Shown here: positions 8,628-17,957 of the stretch, piece after piece
Layout of the letters: each line of letters begins with the position of its first letter
How positions within the stretch are numbered: the first letter of the stretch is position 1
Assembly (NCBI GenBank): GCA_016841745.1
Contig: JAENYO010000001.1
Span: 460,407-524,406, forward strand
Reading direction: 5' to 3'
DNA length: 64,000 nucleotides
DNA from: Acetomicrobium hydrogeniformans
GTDB taxonomy: Bacteria > Synergistota > Synergistia > Synergistales > JAFGMB01
Made by a program: the position numbers and the translations under genes
Notes under the pieces: model-generated
Seen by the model: only the letters and a program-made list of their open reading frames with translations
What the model was told of the DNA's origin: nothing
Databases searched by the model: none

Positions 8628-9698
8628 TCAGCTAAAGATACAAAAATCGAGGTAAGGCAGTTTTATCCTGTCCCTCTCCATGTCTCCCATCATTAAAGAT
8701 CTGGAAAGATCTATACCGAAATCCTCACAGGCCCTGAGGATCATTCCAGGCTCAGGCTTCCGGCACAATGATCTCTTTCCACTATATTCTCCAGTTCCTT
8801 CAGGATGGAATGGACAGCAATAGAATCCATCGATCCTCAGGCCAATGGCATCCAGGTATTTACTGATAAAGAAATGGGTATCCTCCACATCTGGCTCGGA
8901 AAAATATTCCCTTGCCACTCCAGACTGGTTAGTAACTACTATTACAGGATTCCCATCCCTGTTTGCCCTTTCGATCAGGGGAAATATCCGTTCGATGAAC
9001 TTCAGGTCAGTCCCATGTACATATCCCGTATCCTCAATGATCACCCCGTCCCTGTCAAGAAAAAGGGCCGGAACCCTCTTCTTTTTGAAGGCGATCTTCC
9101 TGGATACTGATGTTTCCTGATCATGTTGTGTAACGCTCCTGAACAGACCGCCCATCGGTAATCCTCTGACCCTTTTTCGGGAAGACGGAATATCCTGAAT
9201 ACTCCGGACAGGGTCTGCCAGAATATGGAAATCCACTGAAGGCTCGATAGAGGTTAAAAAGCGGTCCCATAATTCTCCCTTGAAGTAATAAATACCTCCA
9301 GCTTCGTATCCATCAATATACCCATCCCTGTGGCAGTCTATTCTGTAAAGGGAAAACTTATTATCCACTCCATATAATTCTTTTTCATTGATTTCATCTG
9401 TATACCTGAGGGCTGCAACAAAATCTCCCCCCAGGCTGCGGGATGTTCTGATGAAGAGAGAAATATCTATATCAAAAATGCTCCTGCTGTCAAAAAGGAT
9501 ATATTCATCCTCATTCACATCACAGAATCCAGGTGCCGAAAGAAGGGTGATTTTCTCAAGAATATCAGGGTTTATGCCTTCACATCCGGAGAAGGATAAA
9601 GGCCAATAGCCCTCCTTTTCGAGATAGGTCCGGATAGTGTCTTTGAAGTGACTGGAGACTCCTGTAGAGAGATTGTGGCTAAGGATAAAAAAAGTCAT
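8628..9698 (-). CDS. GmhB-like heptose bisphosphate phosphatase with degenerate nucleotidyltransferase-like N-terminus; 3' end probably frameshifted
   Basis: The C-terminal part (about 205-356) is a HAD phosphatase of the GmhB type: FLDRDGVI (nucleophile Asp215), VVTNQSGVAR, CPFHPEGTGEY and CRKPEPGM. In the pathway it would remove the 7-phosphate of heptose 1,7-bisphosphate between the two HldE reactions. One of the usual zinc cysteines (the CxC pair) reads S-L-C here. The N-terminal 180 residues recall the second half of a sugar nucleotidyltransferase (GDFVAALRY, AGGIYYF) but lack the GxGTR signature. The protein ends abruptly after MMGDMERD, where the HAD fold needs one more strand. A different frame just downstream reads SIFVSLAEPGYETASSEIIR, the sort of tail expected, and stays open to 8453. 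I see no clear ribosome site at the ATG. Confidence 0.7.
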   Translation of the reverse strand: MTFFILSHNLSTGVSSHFKDTIRTYLEKEGYWPLSFSGCEGINPDILEKITLLSAPGFCDVNEDEYILFDSRSIFDIDISLFIRTSRSLGGDFVAALRYTDEINEKELYGVDNKFSLYRIDCHRDGYIDGYEAGGIYYFKGELWDRFLTSIEPSVDFHILADPVRSIQDIPSSRKRVRGLPMGGLFRSVTQHDQETSVSRKIAFKKKRVPALFLDRDGVIIEDTGYVHGTDLKFIERIFPLIERANRDGNPVIVVTNQSGVAREYFSEPDVEDTHFFISKYLDAIGLRIDGFYCCPFHPEGTGEYSGKRSLCRKPEPGMILRACEDFGIDLSRSLMMGDMERDRIKLPYLDFCIFS

Positions 9699-9750
9699 TT
9701 AAGCTTTATTGACATGAATGGACCAGATCTGCTGTTTTTCAGAGATAAAC

Positions 9751-11238
9751 TCATTCAGCATTCCGGATCCTCTCGATCATGCCTGTTGTACTTCTGCCAT
9801 GAAGAACCGGCACCAGGACCACGCGACCTCCCCAGGACCTTACCCGGGGGGCACCAACCACCTGCTCTTCAGTATAATCATCCCCCTTTACGATAACATC
9901 GGGGCGGATGGCTTCTATAAGATCCAGGGGGGTATCCTCTTCAAAAAGAACAACAGCATCGACACAGGAAAGAGCTGCCAGAACGGACATTCTGTCTTCC
10001 TGGGAATTTACAGGCCGGGCTGAACCTTTCAACCTCCTGACCGAGTCATCGGAATTGACCCCTACGATAAGACGGTCACATTCCTGCCCCGATCTTTCAA
10101 GATACATTATATGGCCTGAGTGGATGATGTCGAAGCACCCATTGGTAAAGGCTATGGTTTTAGCCTCATCTCTCCACCTTTCCACCTTTGAAAGAAGGCT
10201 GGAAAGGCCTCGATAGATCTTCCCCTGCAAGGGAAGTTCTTCTTCTCTTGAGAGAGCTTCCAGAAGCTCTGCTTTTTCTATAGGGGCAGTACCGATTTTC
10301 CCTACCACTATACCCGCTGCCAGGTTAGAAAGACGTACTGAATCTTCCCGTGAAAGCCCACAGGCAAGAGCCCCTGCAAGGGTTGCTATCACAGTATCTC
10401 CTGCACCGGAAACATCGAAGACATCCTTCGCCTGGGTAGGTATTTCAAGGGAACTTTTTCCCTCCAGAAGGATCATTCCCTTTTCTCCTCTTGTAACAAC
10501 CAGAAAATCGAAACCAAGTTCCCTCATAAGAATATTGCCTGAATCTATTATGCAATCAATGCTGTCCAGGCTGACTGTAACTGCACCGGAAAGCTCTTTA
10601 ATGTTCGGAGTTATTGCACTTGCACCCTCGTATTTACTGAAGTCTGCCCCCTTGGGATCAACCAGGACGGGGATCCCGGAGTTTCTACACCTGGAAATGA
10701 CCCTTTGACTCAAATCTGGAATGACTACTCCTTTTCCGTAGTCTGAAAGTATAACCGCTCCAGGTCTGTTTTCCATACAGGACTCCAGCTCAGTAACCAG
10801 TTTTTGAATGTGCGAATGATCATATGGAGAAAGATCCTCCTCATCTACCCTGACCATCTGCTGGTGCCCGCCGATCACTCTTGTCTTTGTTATTGTAGGC
10901 CTGTCTGAAAGGCTGATAACATTCTCTACATTGACTCCCTTGTTAACCAATTCTGATACAAGGATGGTCCCTTCCCGGTCATTTCCGACAAAACCTGCCA
11001 GATCCACCTGAAAACCAAGTGAAGAAAGGTTCAGAGCAACATTCGCAGCTCCTCCCGGCATGTACGACCTCCTGTAGAGTTTAACCACAGGAACCGGAGC
11101 TTCCGGGGATATTCTTTCTACGTTACCCCAGAGATATCTGTCCAGCATTATATCTCCAGCTACGAGGATTCTTGTATCCGGGAAAAGGGACCGCACCGAT
11201 CTTATGACCTTATCAGGTTCTTTAAATTGAACTTTCAT
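9751..11238 (-). CDS. hldE: Bifunctional heptose 7-phosphate kinase / heptose 1-phosphate adenylyltransferase
   Basis: Makes ADP-heptose for the LPS core. Of 495 aa, the first about 325 form a PfkB/ribokinase-type kinase (LVAGDIMLDRYLWG at the N-terminus, PGGAANVALNL, and the DVSGAGDTVIATLAGAL anion-hole and catalytic Asp motif). The last about 145 form a cytidylyltransferase-fold adenylyltransferase (FTNGCFDIIHSGH and RSTTGMIERI). Both domains look intact and the length matches E. coli HldE (477 aa). It overlaps gmhA by 17 bp and is followed after 52 bp by the gmhB-like phosphatase, so the whole ADP-L,D-heptose pathway (GmhA, HldE, GmhB, HldD) is encoded in one 4-kb block. Confidence 0.95.
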   Translation of the reverse strand: MKVQFKEPDKVIRSVRSLFPDTRILVAGDIMLDRYLWGNVERISPEAPVPVVKLYRRSYMPGGAANVALNLSSLGFQVDLAGFVGNDREGTILVSELVNKGVNVENVISLSDRPTITKTRVIGGHQQMVRVDEEDLSPYDHSHIQKLVTELESCMENRPGAVILSDYGKGVVIPDLSQRVISRCRNSGIPVLVDPKGADFSKYEGASAITPNIKELSGAVTVSLDSIDCIIDSGNILMRELGFDFLVVTRGEKGMILLEGKSSLEIPTQAKDVFDVSGAGDTVIATLAGALACGLSREDSVRLSNLAAGIVVGKIGTAPIEKAELLEALSREEELPLQGKIYRGLSSLLSKVERWRDEAKTIAFTNGCFDIIHSGHIMYLERSGQECDRLIVGVNSDDSVRRLKGSARPVNSQEDRMSVLAALSCVDAVVLFEEDTPLDLIEAIRPDVIVKGDDYTEEQVVGAPRVRSWGGRVVLVPVLHGRSTTGMIERIRNAE

Positions 11239-11848
11239 GATCCCTGCTGATTTCCCCCTCTACAAGATCACAGATGATGTGTCCGACAAGAATGTGGGCC
11301 TCCTGTATGCGGGCAGTATCATCGGAAGAGATGAGAATGCACTCATCTACAAGGTCTTTGAGGGTACCGCCATTTTTTCCCGTAAAGCCTATGCAGCAGG
11401 CCCCCATGGATGATGCTTTCCTTATACCCTCTATAACATTGGGACTTTCCCCGCTTGTGGAGATACCTATCACTATATCTCCTTTGCTGCAAAGGGCACC
11501 CATCTGGCGGGAAAAGATCGAATCATAGCCCATATCATTGGCCACAGCAGTAAGAATAGACATGTTGGATGTCAATGCAAGTGATGGAATTGGCTGTCGG
11601 TCCCTTTTGAACCTTCCTACAAGTTCTGCCGCAAGATGCTGGCTGTCTGCGGCGCTCCCGCCATTACCCATCCAGATCACCTTGCCTCCCTGTAAAAGAG
11701 AATCGACTATCCTCTGCACTATGTTTTCAATTTCAGGCACAATCTGCTTAAGCTGTTCTATAACCAGCAGATGCCGGGAAATGGTACCATTAATCCATTT
11801 TCCCCTTACAGTCAGATCATTGAAAAAGACTTTGCCCTGTTCCGGCAT
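11222..11848 (-). CDS. gmhA: Sedoheptulose-7-phosphate isomerase
   Basis: First step of ADP-heptose synthesis: sedoheptulose 7-phosphate to D-glycero-D-manno-heptose 7-phosphate. The 208-aa protein is one SIS domain with GNGGSAADSQHLAAELVG (phosphate-binding loop) and ISTSGESPNVIEG; RIQEAHILVGHIICDLVE carries the conserved Glu/His of the active site. The ATG shares one base with the hldD stop (TGATG), and the 3' end overlaps hldE by 17 bp, so translation is coupled across hldD, gmhA and hldE. Length and motifs match the family (E. coli GmhA 192 aa). Confidence 0.94.
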   Translation of the reverse strand: MPEQGKVFFNDLTVRGKWINGTISRHLLVIEQLKQIVPEIENIVQRIVDSLLQGGKVIWMGNGGSAADSQHLAAELVGRFKRDRQPIPSLALTSNMSILTAVANDMGYDSIFSRQMGALCSKGDIVIGISTSGESPNVIEGIRKASSMGACCIGFTGKNGGTLKDLVDECILISSDDTARIQEAHILVGHIICDLVEGEISRDHESSI

Positions 11849-12801
11849 CAGGATCGTTCCCTTTCCACCAGGTAATGGTAATATTTCTTAATGCCGTCCT
11901 CAAGGCTTAAAAATTCATCCCTGTAGCCTTGCAGTCGTAGAGAATCGATATCAGCTTCCGTGAAACTCTGGTAACGATCTTTTATTGAATCAGGTATGGG
12001 AATATACCGGGTATGTCCTTTACCCATTAAAGATATCCAGCTTTCTGCTATATCATTGAAACTCCTGCCCATTCCTGTCCCAACGTTAAAGACACCCTTT
12101 ACCAGGGGCTGGGATGCAAAAAACAGGTTCACCTTCACCACATCTTCTACAAAGATGAAGTCCCTCTTCTGTTCTCCATCTGCGAAACCACCTGTACCTT
12201 CAAAAAGCATGATCTCCCCACTGTCTTTGAGCTGTCTGTAACAATGATATATCATGGAGGCCATAGGTCCCTTGTGGTATTCTCCCGGGCCGAAAACATT
12301 GAAATATCTGAGGCCTGCCACGGTTGATTCTGCACGATAAAGGTTTTTCCTCACATATTGATCAAAAAGAAGTTTTGAATAACCGTAGACATTTATCGGA
12401 TTTTCATTGACCGGATCTTCCCTGAAGACAGTATTATTACCATAAACAGCAGCACTGGAGGCATATATGAAGGGTATCTTCATCTGTATTGAGAAATCAA
12501 AGAGGACCTTTGAAAATGTAAAGTTGTTTTCCAGCATATAGTTGCCATTACGTTCGGTAGTAACAGCACAGGCTCCCTGGTGAAAAATGGCCTCCACTCC
12601 ATAGCTGAAAAGGTCTTTCTCCAGCTGATAACGAAATTCTTCCCTGTCCATATAGTCTGCAATTTTAAGATCGCATAAATTAAGGAATTTATCTCCCATA
12701 CCAGCATTATCCACCACAAGGATATCATCGATACCACTGTTATTCAGTTCTTTAACAATGTTACTGCCAATAAACCCCATTCCACCTGTAACTATGTACA
12801 T
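11848..12801 (-). CDS. hldD: ADP-L-glycero-D-manno-heptose 6-epimerase
   Basis: Last step of ADP-heptose synthesis. The 317-aa extended SDR protein has the Rossmann motif TGGMGFIGSNIV, SSAAVYG, and the catalytic YGYSKLLFD (Tyr-x3-Lys). The HldD-type block GLRYFNVFGPGEYHKGPMAS distinguishes it from UDP-galactose epimerases, as does QKRDFIFVEDVV. A GGGAGG ribosome site lies 6 nt before the ATG at 12801. It is the first gene of the coupled hldD-gmhA-hldE group and follows a heptosyltransferase after 17 bp. Confidence 0.94.
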   Translation of the reverse strand: MYIVTGGMGFIGSNIVKELNNSGIDDILVVDNAGMGDKFLNLCDLKIADYMDREEFRYQLEKDLFSYGVEAIFHQGACAVTTERNGNYMLENNFTFSKVLFDFSIQMKIPFIYASSAAVYGNNTVFREDPVNENPINVYGYSKLLFDQYVRKNLYRAESTVAGLRYFNVFGPGEYHKGPMASMIYHCYRQLKDSGEIMLFEGTGGFADGEQKRDFIFVEDVVKVNLFFASQPLVKGVFNVGTGMGRSFNDIAESWISLMGKGHTRYIPIPDSIKDRYQSFTEADIDSLRLQGYRDEFLSLEDGIKKYYHYLVERERS

Positions 12802-12818
12802 TCCGTACCTCCCGGATC

Positions 12819-13847
12819 TTATGTCTGAGAAAAATCCTGTAACAGTTCTTCACAGGAAGAAAAAACTTTGTTTACGGATATATGGCTCATGCAATCCTCA
12901 ATACCCGATATACACACTTTACCCCTGCACGGGGCACAGGGAAGTTCCGGAATAACTATCCTGTGTCTGTTCCCCCAGGGACCATATCTCTCCGGCCGTG
13001 ACGGACCGTAGAGTCCAACAGTGGGTACACCTACTGCGCTTGCAAGATGTATTGTTCCCGTATCATTGGTTACGAAAAGGTCAGCAGACCCGAGAATTGC
13101 TGAAAGCCGATGAAGACCAATCTGCTGTCCTGCAAGATCCAGCCGGTTCTTTTCAGGCAGTTTATCAAGTATCTCCTTTGCTGCCTTTTCTTCAGTGCTG
13201 GAATAACCTATTACACCTATTAAGGCATTGTACCTTTTTACGAGAATATTTCCCAGCTCTGCAAAGAACTTGCCGGGCCAGCATTTGGATGGATATCCGC
13301 TGTTTCCCCCTGGGTTAAATACAATGAAGGGAGTTTCTCTTTCTCTATTTCTCAGTTGAGGATAATTTTCAGAGATGTAATTCTGAACTTCATCGGATAT
13401 AAAAAACCTCAGATTTCTCTGTACTAGTGGAACACCCAATTTCCCAATAACATAAAGATTACGCTCAACTTCGTGAATGGATTTCGGAAGGAAAACCTCT
13501 TTAAGCCCCCAAAGAGGCGCATACCTGGCTCCGCTGAACAAAGGAAGCAGGGTCGCCCTAAGGTCAAGGATGAGGTCGTATCTCCCTTTACGGATTTTTT
13601 GGATTGCCCTTATCCTGCCCATAAAACCCGAATATTCGCCTCCCCTGTCATAGGGTTCTACAACATCCCATAAAGGGTCCCCTTCTACTGCAGGGATAGC
13701 CCTGGGAGGAACCCAAAGGGTAAAATGTGTATCTTCCCGAAGATAAAGTCTGAGGTTCCACAGGGCTGCCGTGGTGAGGAGCATATCTCCAAGGCATGAT
13801 AATCCAATTACAAGAACCTTTCGTACCATTTTCTTGTCAATCCTCAC
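12819..13847 (-). CDS. LPS heptosyltransferase (GT9, WaaF-like)
   Basis: Adds heptose from ADP-heptose to the LPS inner core at the cytoplasmic face of the inner membrane. I place the start at GTG 13847, behind a GGAGG site at 8 nt, giving 342 aa; an ATG at 13829 is the alternative. GT9 hallmarks are LVIGLSCLGDMLLTTAAL at the N-terminus, FNPGGNSGYPSKCWP in the centre, and FVTNDTGTIHLASAVGVPTVGLYGPS near the C-terminus. A cysteine cluster (PCAPCRGKVC...DC) follows, as is common in WaaF/WaaC-like proteins. Which heptose it adds cannot be told. A second GT9 gene lies upstream after a 489-bp gap. Confidence 0.88.
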   Translation of the reverse strand: MRIDKKMVRKVLVIGLSCLGDMLLTTAALWNLRLYLREDTHFTLWVPPRAIPAVEGDPLWDVVEPYDRGGEYSGFMGRIRAIQKIRKGRYDLILDLRATLLPLFSGARYAPLWGLKEVFLPKSIHEVERNLYVIGKLGVPLVQRNLRFFISDEVQNYISENYPQLRNRERETPFIVFNPGGNSGYPSKCWPGKFFAELGNILVKRYNALIGVIGYSSTEEKAAKEILDKLPEKNRLDLAGQQIGLHRLSAILGSADLFVTNDTGTIHLASAVGVPTVGLYGPSRPERYGPWGNRHRIVIPELPCAPCRGKVCISGIEDCMSHISVNKVFSSCEELLQDFSQT

Positions 13848-14336
13848 AACAAGTTCCTCCAGCTCTTTCGAAACAAGAATAGTCAAACCACCTAATATCA
13901 TGCTTTAAAGGAAATAACTTACGGACAATCTGTTTATACCTGAAGTTAAAAAAACCTGTAAAGGAGCATAAGATACAGTATATATCTATAGATGTGGAAA
14001 CTTTGCCTTCTAATTCATATCAAGGCCTGCTCTCTGTAAATTCATTCAGATTCCATGAAACCCCACGCTAAAATATCTGTACAAGTTCTCCTTGGAGGAT
14101 CTCCTTTAATACATTCTTCCTGCAAAATGGAATATCAAAGATCATCTAAAATATGATTCATGTACCATGAAAAAATTATCATGGATAAAGGTTCTTTTCA
14201 ATTGAACAATACTCTCAGAAGGAAATGAAGGGGACATGATAACCAGGCCTCACCTTCCTTGTCCTGGAAATACCCTCTCCCATATGATACCGTTCCCGAT
14301 CCAGTTATATTAAAGAATCTTAACCAATTCGTGGGC
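13848..14336 (-). other. AT-rich gap between two heptosyltransferase genes
   Basis: About 490 bp without a gene I can support on either strand. On the minus strand TTGAAA (14196-14201) and TAATTT (14173-14178) are spaced 17 bp, a possible promoter for the downstream heptosyltransferase-hldD-gmhA-hldE group, about 325 bp ahead of its start. Otherwise only scattered short frames and a GGAGG-like site in front of the next gene. Confidence 0.4.
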
Positions 14337-15374
14337 TCAAAGAATTCCTTTCAGGTACAACAGTTCCAGCACTTCCTCCGCACTGACGCTTCCAAGACAC
14401 CTTGCATAATCTGTACAATTCCAGTTGTTACAACCCTGATCAGGACATTTAGCCCTTAAGATGAAAGTCTTTGGACCTTTGGGAAAGACCGTTTCAGGAC
14501 ATGTCGGGCCGAATATTGCAACTGTAGGAATACCTATTGCATTTGCTATATGGGTAGGACCACTATCTCCGCCAACGACAAGATCGCAGCAGGAAGCAAC
14601 TGCTGCCAGTTCCCGGAGTTTCAGTTTCCCGGTCATGTTGATGATTTTTTCCGTGTTCAGTGCTTTCTCTATTCCAGCAACCATATCCATCTCTCTTTCC
14701 AGATGCCCCACAATAACAGGGACCCAACCAATTTCTATTATTTTATGCAGAAAATCGAGCCAGTTTTTCATAGGCCAGGTTTTTATTTCTTTACTCGCAC
14801 CTATTATGGCCATTATTCTGGGTTCTCCTGAATGACCAATAAGGATATCTGCTGATTTTTTTTCAGGCTCAAGGATCCTCAGGGCTGGAGGGAAGAGATG
14901 ACAGTCATTCACTCCAAGGCCAGCAGCGACAACGGCCTGTCTCTGAAGAAGGGGTTTATTATCCGCCCATTCCTTTCCAGGAGTCCAGTCATAGATCTTT
15001 TTAAGACTTTTATGATATCCGACTTTAAAACCGGCACCGGATAGAAGGGATATAAGAGAACTTCTGTCAACCCACTGCAGATCCAGCAGCCAATCGTACT
15101 CTCTTCTTCTTACATCTCTTAACAAACTGAGAAAGCTCTTTATCCCGCATGAACTGGACCAGATGACCAGTTCATCGATAAAGGGCTGATCTTTAAGAAG
15201 TTCTGCATTTTTCTCATTAACAAGCCATGATATATGGAGGAATGGATAATGGTGCTTCAGACATCTGGCTACAGAGGTAGCCCCGACAACATCCCCCAGA
15301 GCACTATATTTAACGATAAGGAGTCTATCGCCCTCCTGTGGAACTCCATGATCATATCTATTCCGAATAATCGT
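14337..15374 (-). CDS. LPS heptosyltransferase (GT9) without a recognisable start codon
   Basis: The frame is open from a TAA at 15375-15377 to the stop at 14337 (345 codons) and encodes a full-length GT9 protein. The N-terminus RLLIVKYSALGDVVGAT, the central IIGASKEIKTWPMKNW, the VVGGDSGPTHIANAIGIPTVAIFGPT block and a cysteine cluster near the end are all present. Yet there is no ATG, GTG or TTG between the upstream stop and the TTG at 15125, which would remove the first 80 residues including the nucleotide-binding N-domain. Two explanations fit. One is an ATT start at 15371 with GGAGG about 9 nt before. The other is a one-base frameshift joining the ATG frame at 15393 or 15387 to this one near 15360. 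Function as a heptosyltransferase is a family inference. Confidence 0.75.
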   Translation of the reverse strand, partial: TIIRNRYDHGVPQEGDRLLIVKYSALGDVVGATSVARCLKHHYPFLHISWLVNEKNAELLKDQPFIDELVIWSSSCGIKSFLSLLRDVRRREYDWLLDLQWVDRSSLISLLSGAGFKVGYHKSLKKIYDWTPGKEWADNKPLLQRQAVVAAGLGVNDCHLFPPALRILEPEKKSADILIGHSGEPRIMAIIGASKEIKTWPMKNWLDFLHKIIEIGWVPVIVGHLEREMDMVAGIEKALNTEKIINMTGKLKLRELAAVASCCDLVVGGDSGPTHIANAIGIPTVAIFGPTCPETVFPKGPKTFILRAKCPDQGCNNWNCTDYARCLGSVSAEEVLELLYLKGIL

Positions 15375-15430
15375 TTACACCCTCCATCAGCATTACACTG
15401 AAATTAATATGGACCCAGGCAATATGCACG

Positions 15431-16486
15431 TCAATTGATCAGGGATCTGTACTTTCGTATATATTCATCCCCTATTGTTTTGACATCGAACCGGGAAGCC
15501 CTTTTCAGGGAGGCTGATCCCTTGAATTCAAATTCGGGATCCTTCAGGGCCATCTGAATGGTCAAACAAAGTGATTTAACATCTCCGGGAGGCACCAGCC
15601 AGCCAGTATCATCCGATACAATATCCAGCGGACCGCCTGCAGATGTTGCTATTACGGGAAGACCGCAGGCCATGGCTTCAAGGAGGACCAATCCGAATGG
15701 CTCCGGTTCGCTGGATGGAAGGATAAAAAGATCAGAGGCCCATAAGAATGGGCGTATATCATGAACAAAACCCCAGAATTTTACATGTTCGGATAATACG
15801 GGAGAAGAAGCCACATAGGATTCAAGCCTGCTTTTTTCCGGGCCATCGCCTGCCAGCCAGATGATAAAATCCGATTCCTCCAGCGCATGTTCAGACGCCT
15901 GTAAAAGGATGTCAAATCCTTTCCAGTCCACAAACCGGCCAGCACCAAGAATAATTTTAGTGTCTGTGGATATTCCCTCTTCAGACCTTATCCTTTCCCG
16001 TACATTCATAACCGGTTTATAAAAGGAAAGGTCCAAGGGATTCCCAATAACACTCATCTTCTCTTGCGGATATCCACTCTCAACAAACCAGTCCTTTACA
16101 CCGCTTGAAACGGCTACGAGGTGATCTGACTTAAGATAATATTTCAGTTTTGCATATTTATCGACAGTTGAAAGGACAGGACAACCTGTTATGTGTTTCC
16201 ATTCAGATGCAATAAATGCAGCAGATGAAAGGCGGGTATGGATAAGATCGGGATTTACAGATCGTGCTATCTTTCCAAAACCTCTGCATAGGCCAGGTAG
16301 AGACGAGAATTTAGGTTCATAATACAGGACTTCAACGCCATAAGTGGAAGCCTTTTCCGACAGTGTCCCGCCAGGGGGGCAAAGAAGAAGATTTTCTATC
16401 CCCATTTCGTTGAAGTACTGTAACAATTGGAGGAAGGGGTTAGCCCAGGACAGGGTATTTTCATTTACATAATGGAGCACCTTCAA
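15431..16486 (-). CDS. GT4 glycosyltransferase
   Basis: A 351-aa GT-B fold glycosyltransferase, probably adding a core or O-antigen sugar to LPS. The TTG start at 16486 has an AGGAGG site 8 nt upstream. The N-terminal acceptor domain (about 1-165) includes LLCPPGGTLSEKA and a DLIHTRLSS stretch. The C-terminal nucleotide-sugar domain has ILGAGRFVDWKGFDILL, WLAGDGPEKSRLE, and the E-x7-E motif region SEPEPFGLVLLEAMACGLPV. The first 340 bp are duplicated at 18044-18383. The donor sugar cannot be told from sequence. Confidence 0.85.
   Translation of the reverse strand: MKVLHYVNENTLSWANPFLQLLQYFNEMGIENLLLCPPGGTLSEKASTYGVEVLYYEPKFSSLPGLCRGFGKIARSVNPDLIHTRLSSAAFIASEWKHITGCPVLSTVDKYAKLKYYLKSDHLVAVSSGVKDWFVESGYPQEKMSVIGNPLDLSFYKPVMNVRERIRSEEGISTDTKIILGAGRFVDWKGFDILLQASEHALEESDFIIWLAGDGPEKSRLESYVASSPVLSEHVKFWGFVHDIRPFLWASDLFILPSSEPEPFGLVLLEAMACGLPVIATSAGGPLDIVSDDTGWLVPPGDVKSLCLTIQMALKDPEFEFKGSASLKRASRFDVKTIGDEYIRKYRSLIN
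16147..16486 (-). repeat. 340-bp repeat, copy A (5' part of the intact GT4 gene)
   Basis: Aligns without gaps to 18044-18383; I count about 34 differences, roughly 90% identity. It covers the first 113 codons of the intact gene. The start codon is TTG here and ATG in the other copy. Confidence 0.9.
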
Positions 16487-16862
16487 ATGGAAAACCTCCT
16501 TTTGGAAAAGACTATTCTACCCGAAGAATAGGTAAACTGTTCACAAGAGACTTTATCACCAGAAAACCATTGGAATAAAACCAACTGTATTACCCCGATC
16601 ACCATAGTGAACCAAGTCGGTCAGAATAAGTATAATAGCAAAACAGCACCCATAAAATAGAATCTATCTTACTAAAACATTCTTTCTGAAAATAGATAAA
16701 CAAAGCAAATCCTTTCCTTTTATAAATATTTGATAAATAAATCCACCAGATCTATTATCGGAAAAATTTCATATTCCTCGCCCTACATGGATACACCTTG
16801 AATAAAACAAAATACATTTCTTGGGGAAATTTATTGTCAATCAGTTTTGAGATCAAGCGTAT
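16487..16862 (-). other. AT-rich gap between GT4 genes
   Basis: 376 bp, markedly AT-rich, with no coding frame I can support. It includes the AGGAGG site for the GT4 gene at 16486. A TTGACA lies just after the stop of the 16863-17951 gene on the minus strand, but no well-spaced -10 follows. Confidence 0.4.
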
Positions 16863-17951
16863 TTAATGGGAAGAATTATTTTCCCCCAAAATTTCAGAAT
16901 AAAGGTCAAGTATCTGACTAATCATGTTTTCAATACTGAATTCACGGGAACGTTTTATTGATCTATCAGACATTTCATTTCTTAAACCTCTGGATGAAAT
17001 AAGCTGACCGAGAGCTGAGGCCAGAGCCTCTTTATCTCCCCATGGAACCATAATTCCTGCCTCAGCAACTAATTCTACCAATCCAGTATCCCCATAATAA
17101 ACTATGGGACATCCGCTTGAAATAGCTTCAATTGCTGCAAGAGGTAATCCTTCCAGAAGGGATGGGAAACAAGCAATATCCATCTGTTCCCAGAATGAAA
17201 ATACATTTTCAGGTTCCACAAATCCAACAAAATTCACACTTTCAGAGATACCTAAATCAAGAGCATGTTGTTCAACAGAGGAGCGTAAAGGGCCATCTCC
17301 TGCCAGATAAAGCCTGACGTAAGGAAATCGAGCGAGAAGGATGCGAAAACTTTCAAGAAGATGAATATGTCCTTTCTCCCATTTGAATGTCGCCAACAAA
17401 CCTATTTTCATTTCATTACAGTTTTCATGATCAATATTCAGTAATCCTTGTGGATTAAGACAATTGGTATCGTTGAGACTAATACCGTTATAGATTGTCC
17501 AGGTCTCCTTATTCCAGTGGAAATTCTGATTAACATAATTTTCTACATCCTTTGAAATACAGAGAATATTTTTATGTCCCTCATAATGTTTGGGTTTGTG
17601 ATAAGAATGCATATGAGCTATATACTTATTCCTGTTCAATGGATTACTAAAGGCAGACGCAATTCCAGAAAGTTTACACGCTCTTCCAAGATGAGTATGA
17701 ATAATATCAAATCTTTTAGAAGCTTTCCAGAATAAAAAGATACTGTACAGATCATAATCGTTCAAAAAGGGTAAAGTCTTGGAAATAACTCCCCTATCCA
17801 ACTGGTCAATCAGTTTTGCTCCATTCCTTGTCCATACTTCAACATAATGCCCTCTACGGAAGAGCTCATTTGAGAGCTCCACAAGTATTTTTTCTGCACC
17901 GCCCCAACCTAGAGCACTTGTAGATTGAATTATTTTCAATGGACGGTCCAA
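16863..17951 (-). CDS. GT4 glycosyltransferase
   Basis: A 362-aa GT-B glycosyltransferase. It has the N-terminal glycine-rich loop STSALGWGGAEKILVELSNEL, then FDIIHTHLGRA, and in the C-terminal domain KIGLLATFKWEKGHIHLLE, LYLAGDGPLRSSVE, and the FPSLLEGLPLAAIEAISSGCPIV donor-binding block with the E-x7-E glutamates. It starts at TTG 17951, with another TTG five codons in as an alternative. It begins 6 bp after the truncated GT4 copy and ends before a 376-bp AT-rich gap. Base composition is more AT-rich than the lpx genes, as is common in LPS-decoration loci that vary between strains. Sugar specificity is unknown. Confidence 0.85.
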   Translation of the reverse strand: MDRPLKIIQSTSALGWGGAEKILVELSNELFRRGHYVEVWTRNGAKLIDQLDRGVISKTLPFLNDYDLYSIFLFWKASKRFDIIHTHLGRACKLSGIASAFSNPLNRNKYIAHMHSYHKPKHYEGHKNILCISKDVENYVNQNFHWNKETWTIYNGISLNDTNCLNPQGLLNIDHENCNEMKIGLLATFKWEKGHIHLLESFRILLARFPYVRLYLAGDGPLRSSVEQHALDLGISESVNFVGFVEPENVFSFWEQMDIACFPSLLEGLPLAAIEAISSGCPIVYYGDTGLVELVAEAGIMVPWGDKEALASALGQLISSRGLRNEMSDRSIKRSREFSIENMISQILDLYSEILGENNSSH

Positions 17952-17957
17952 AAGAAA

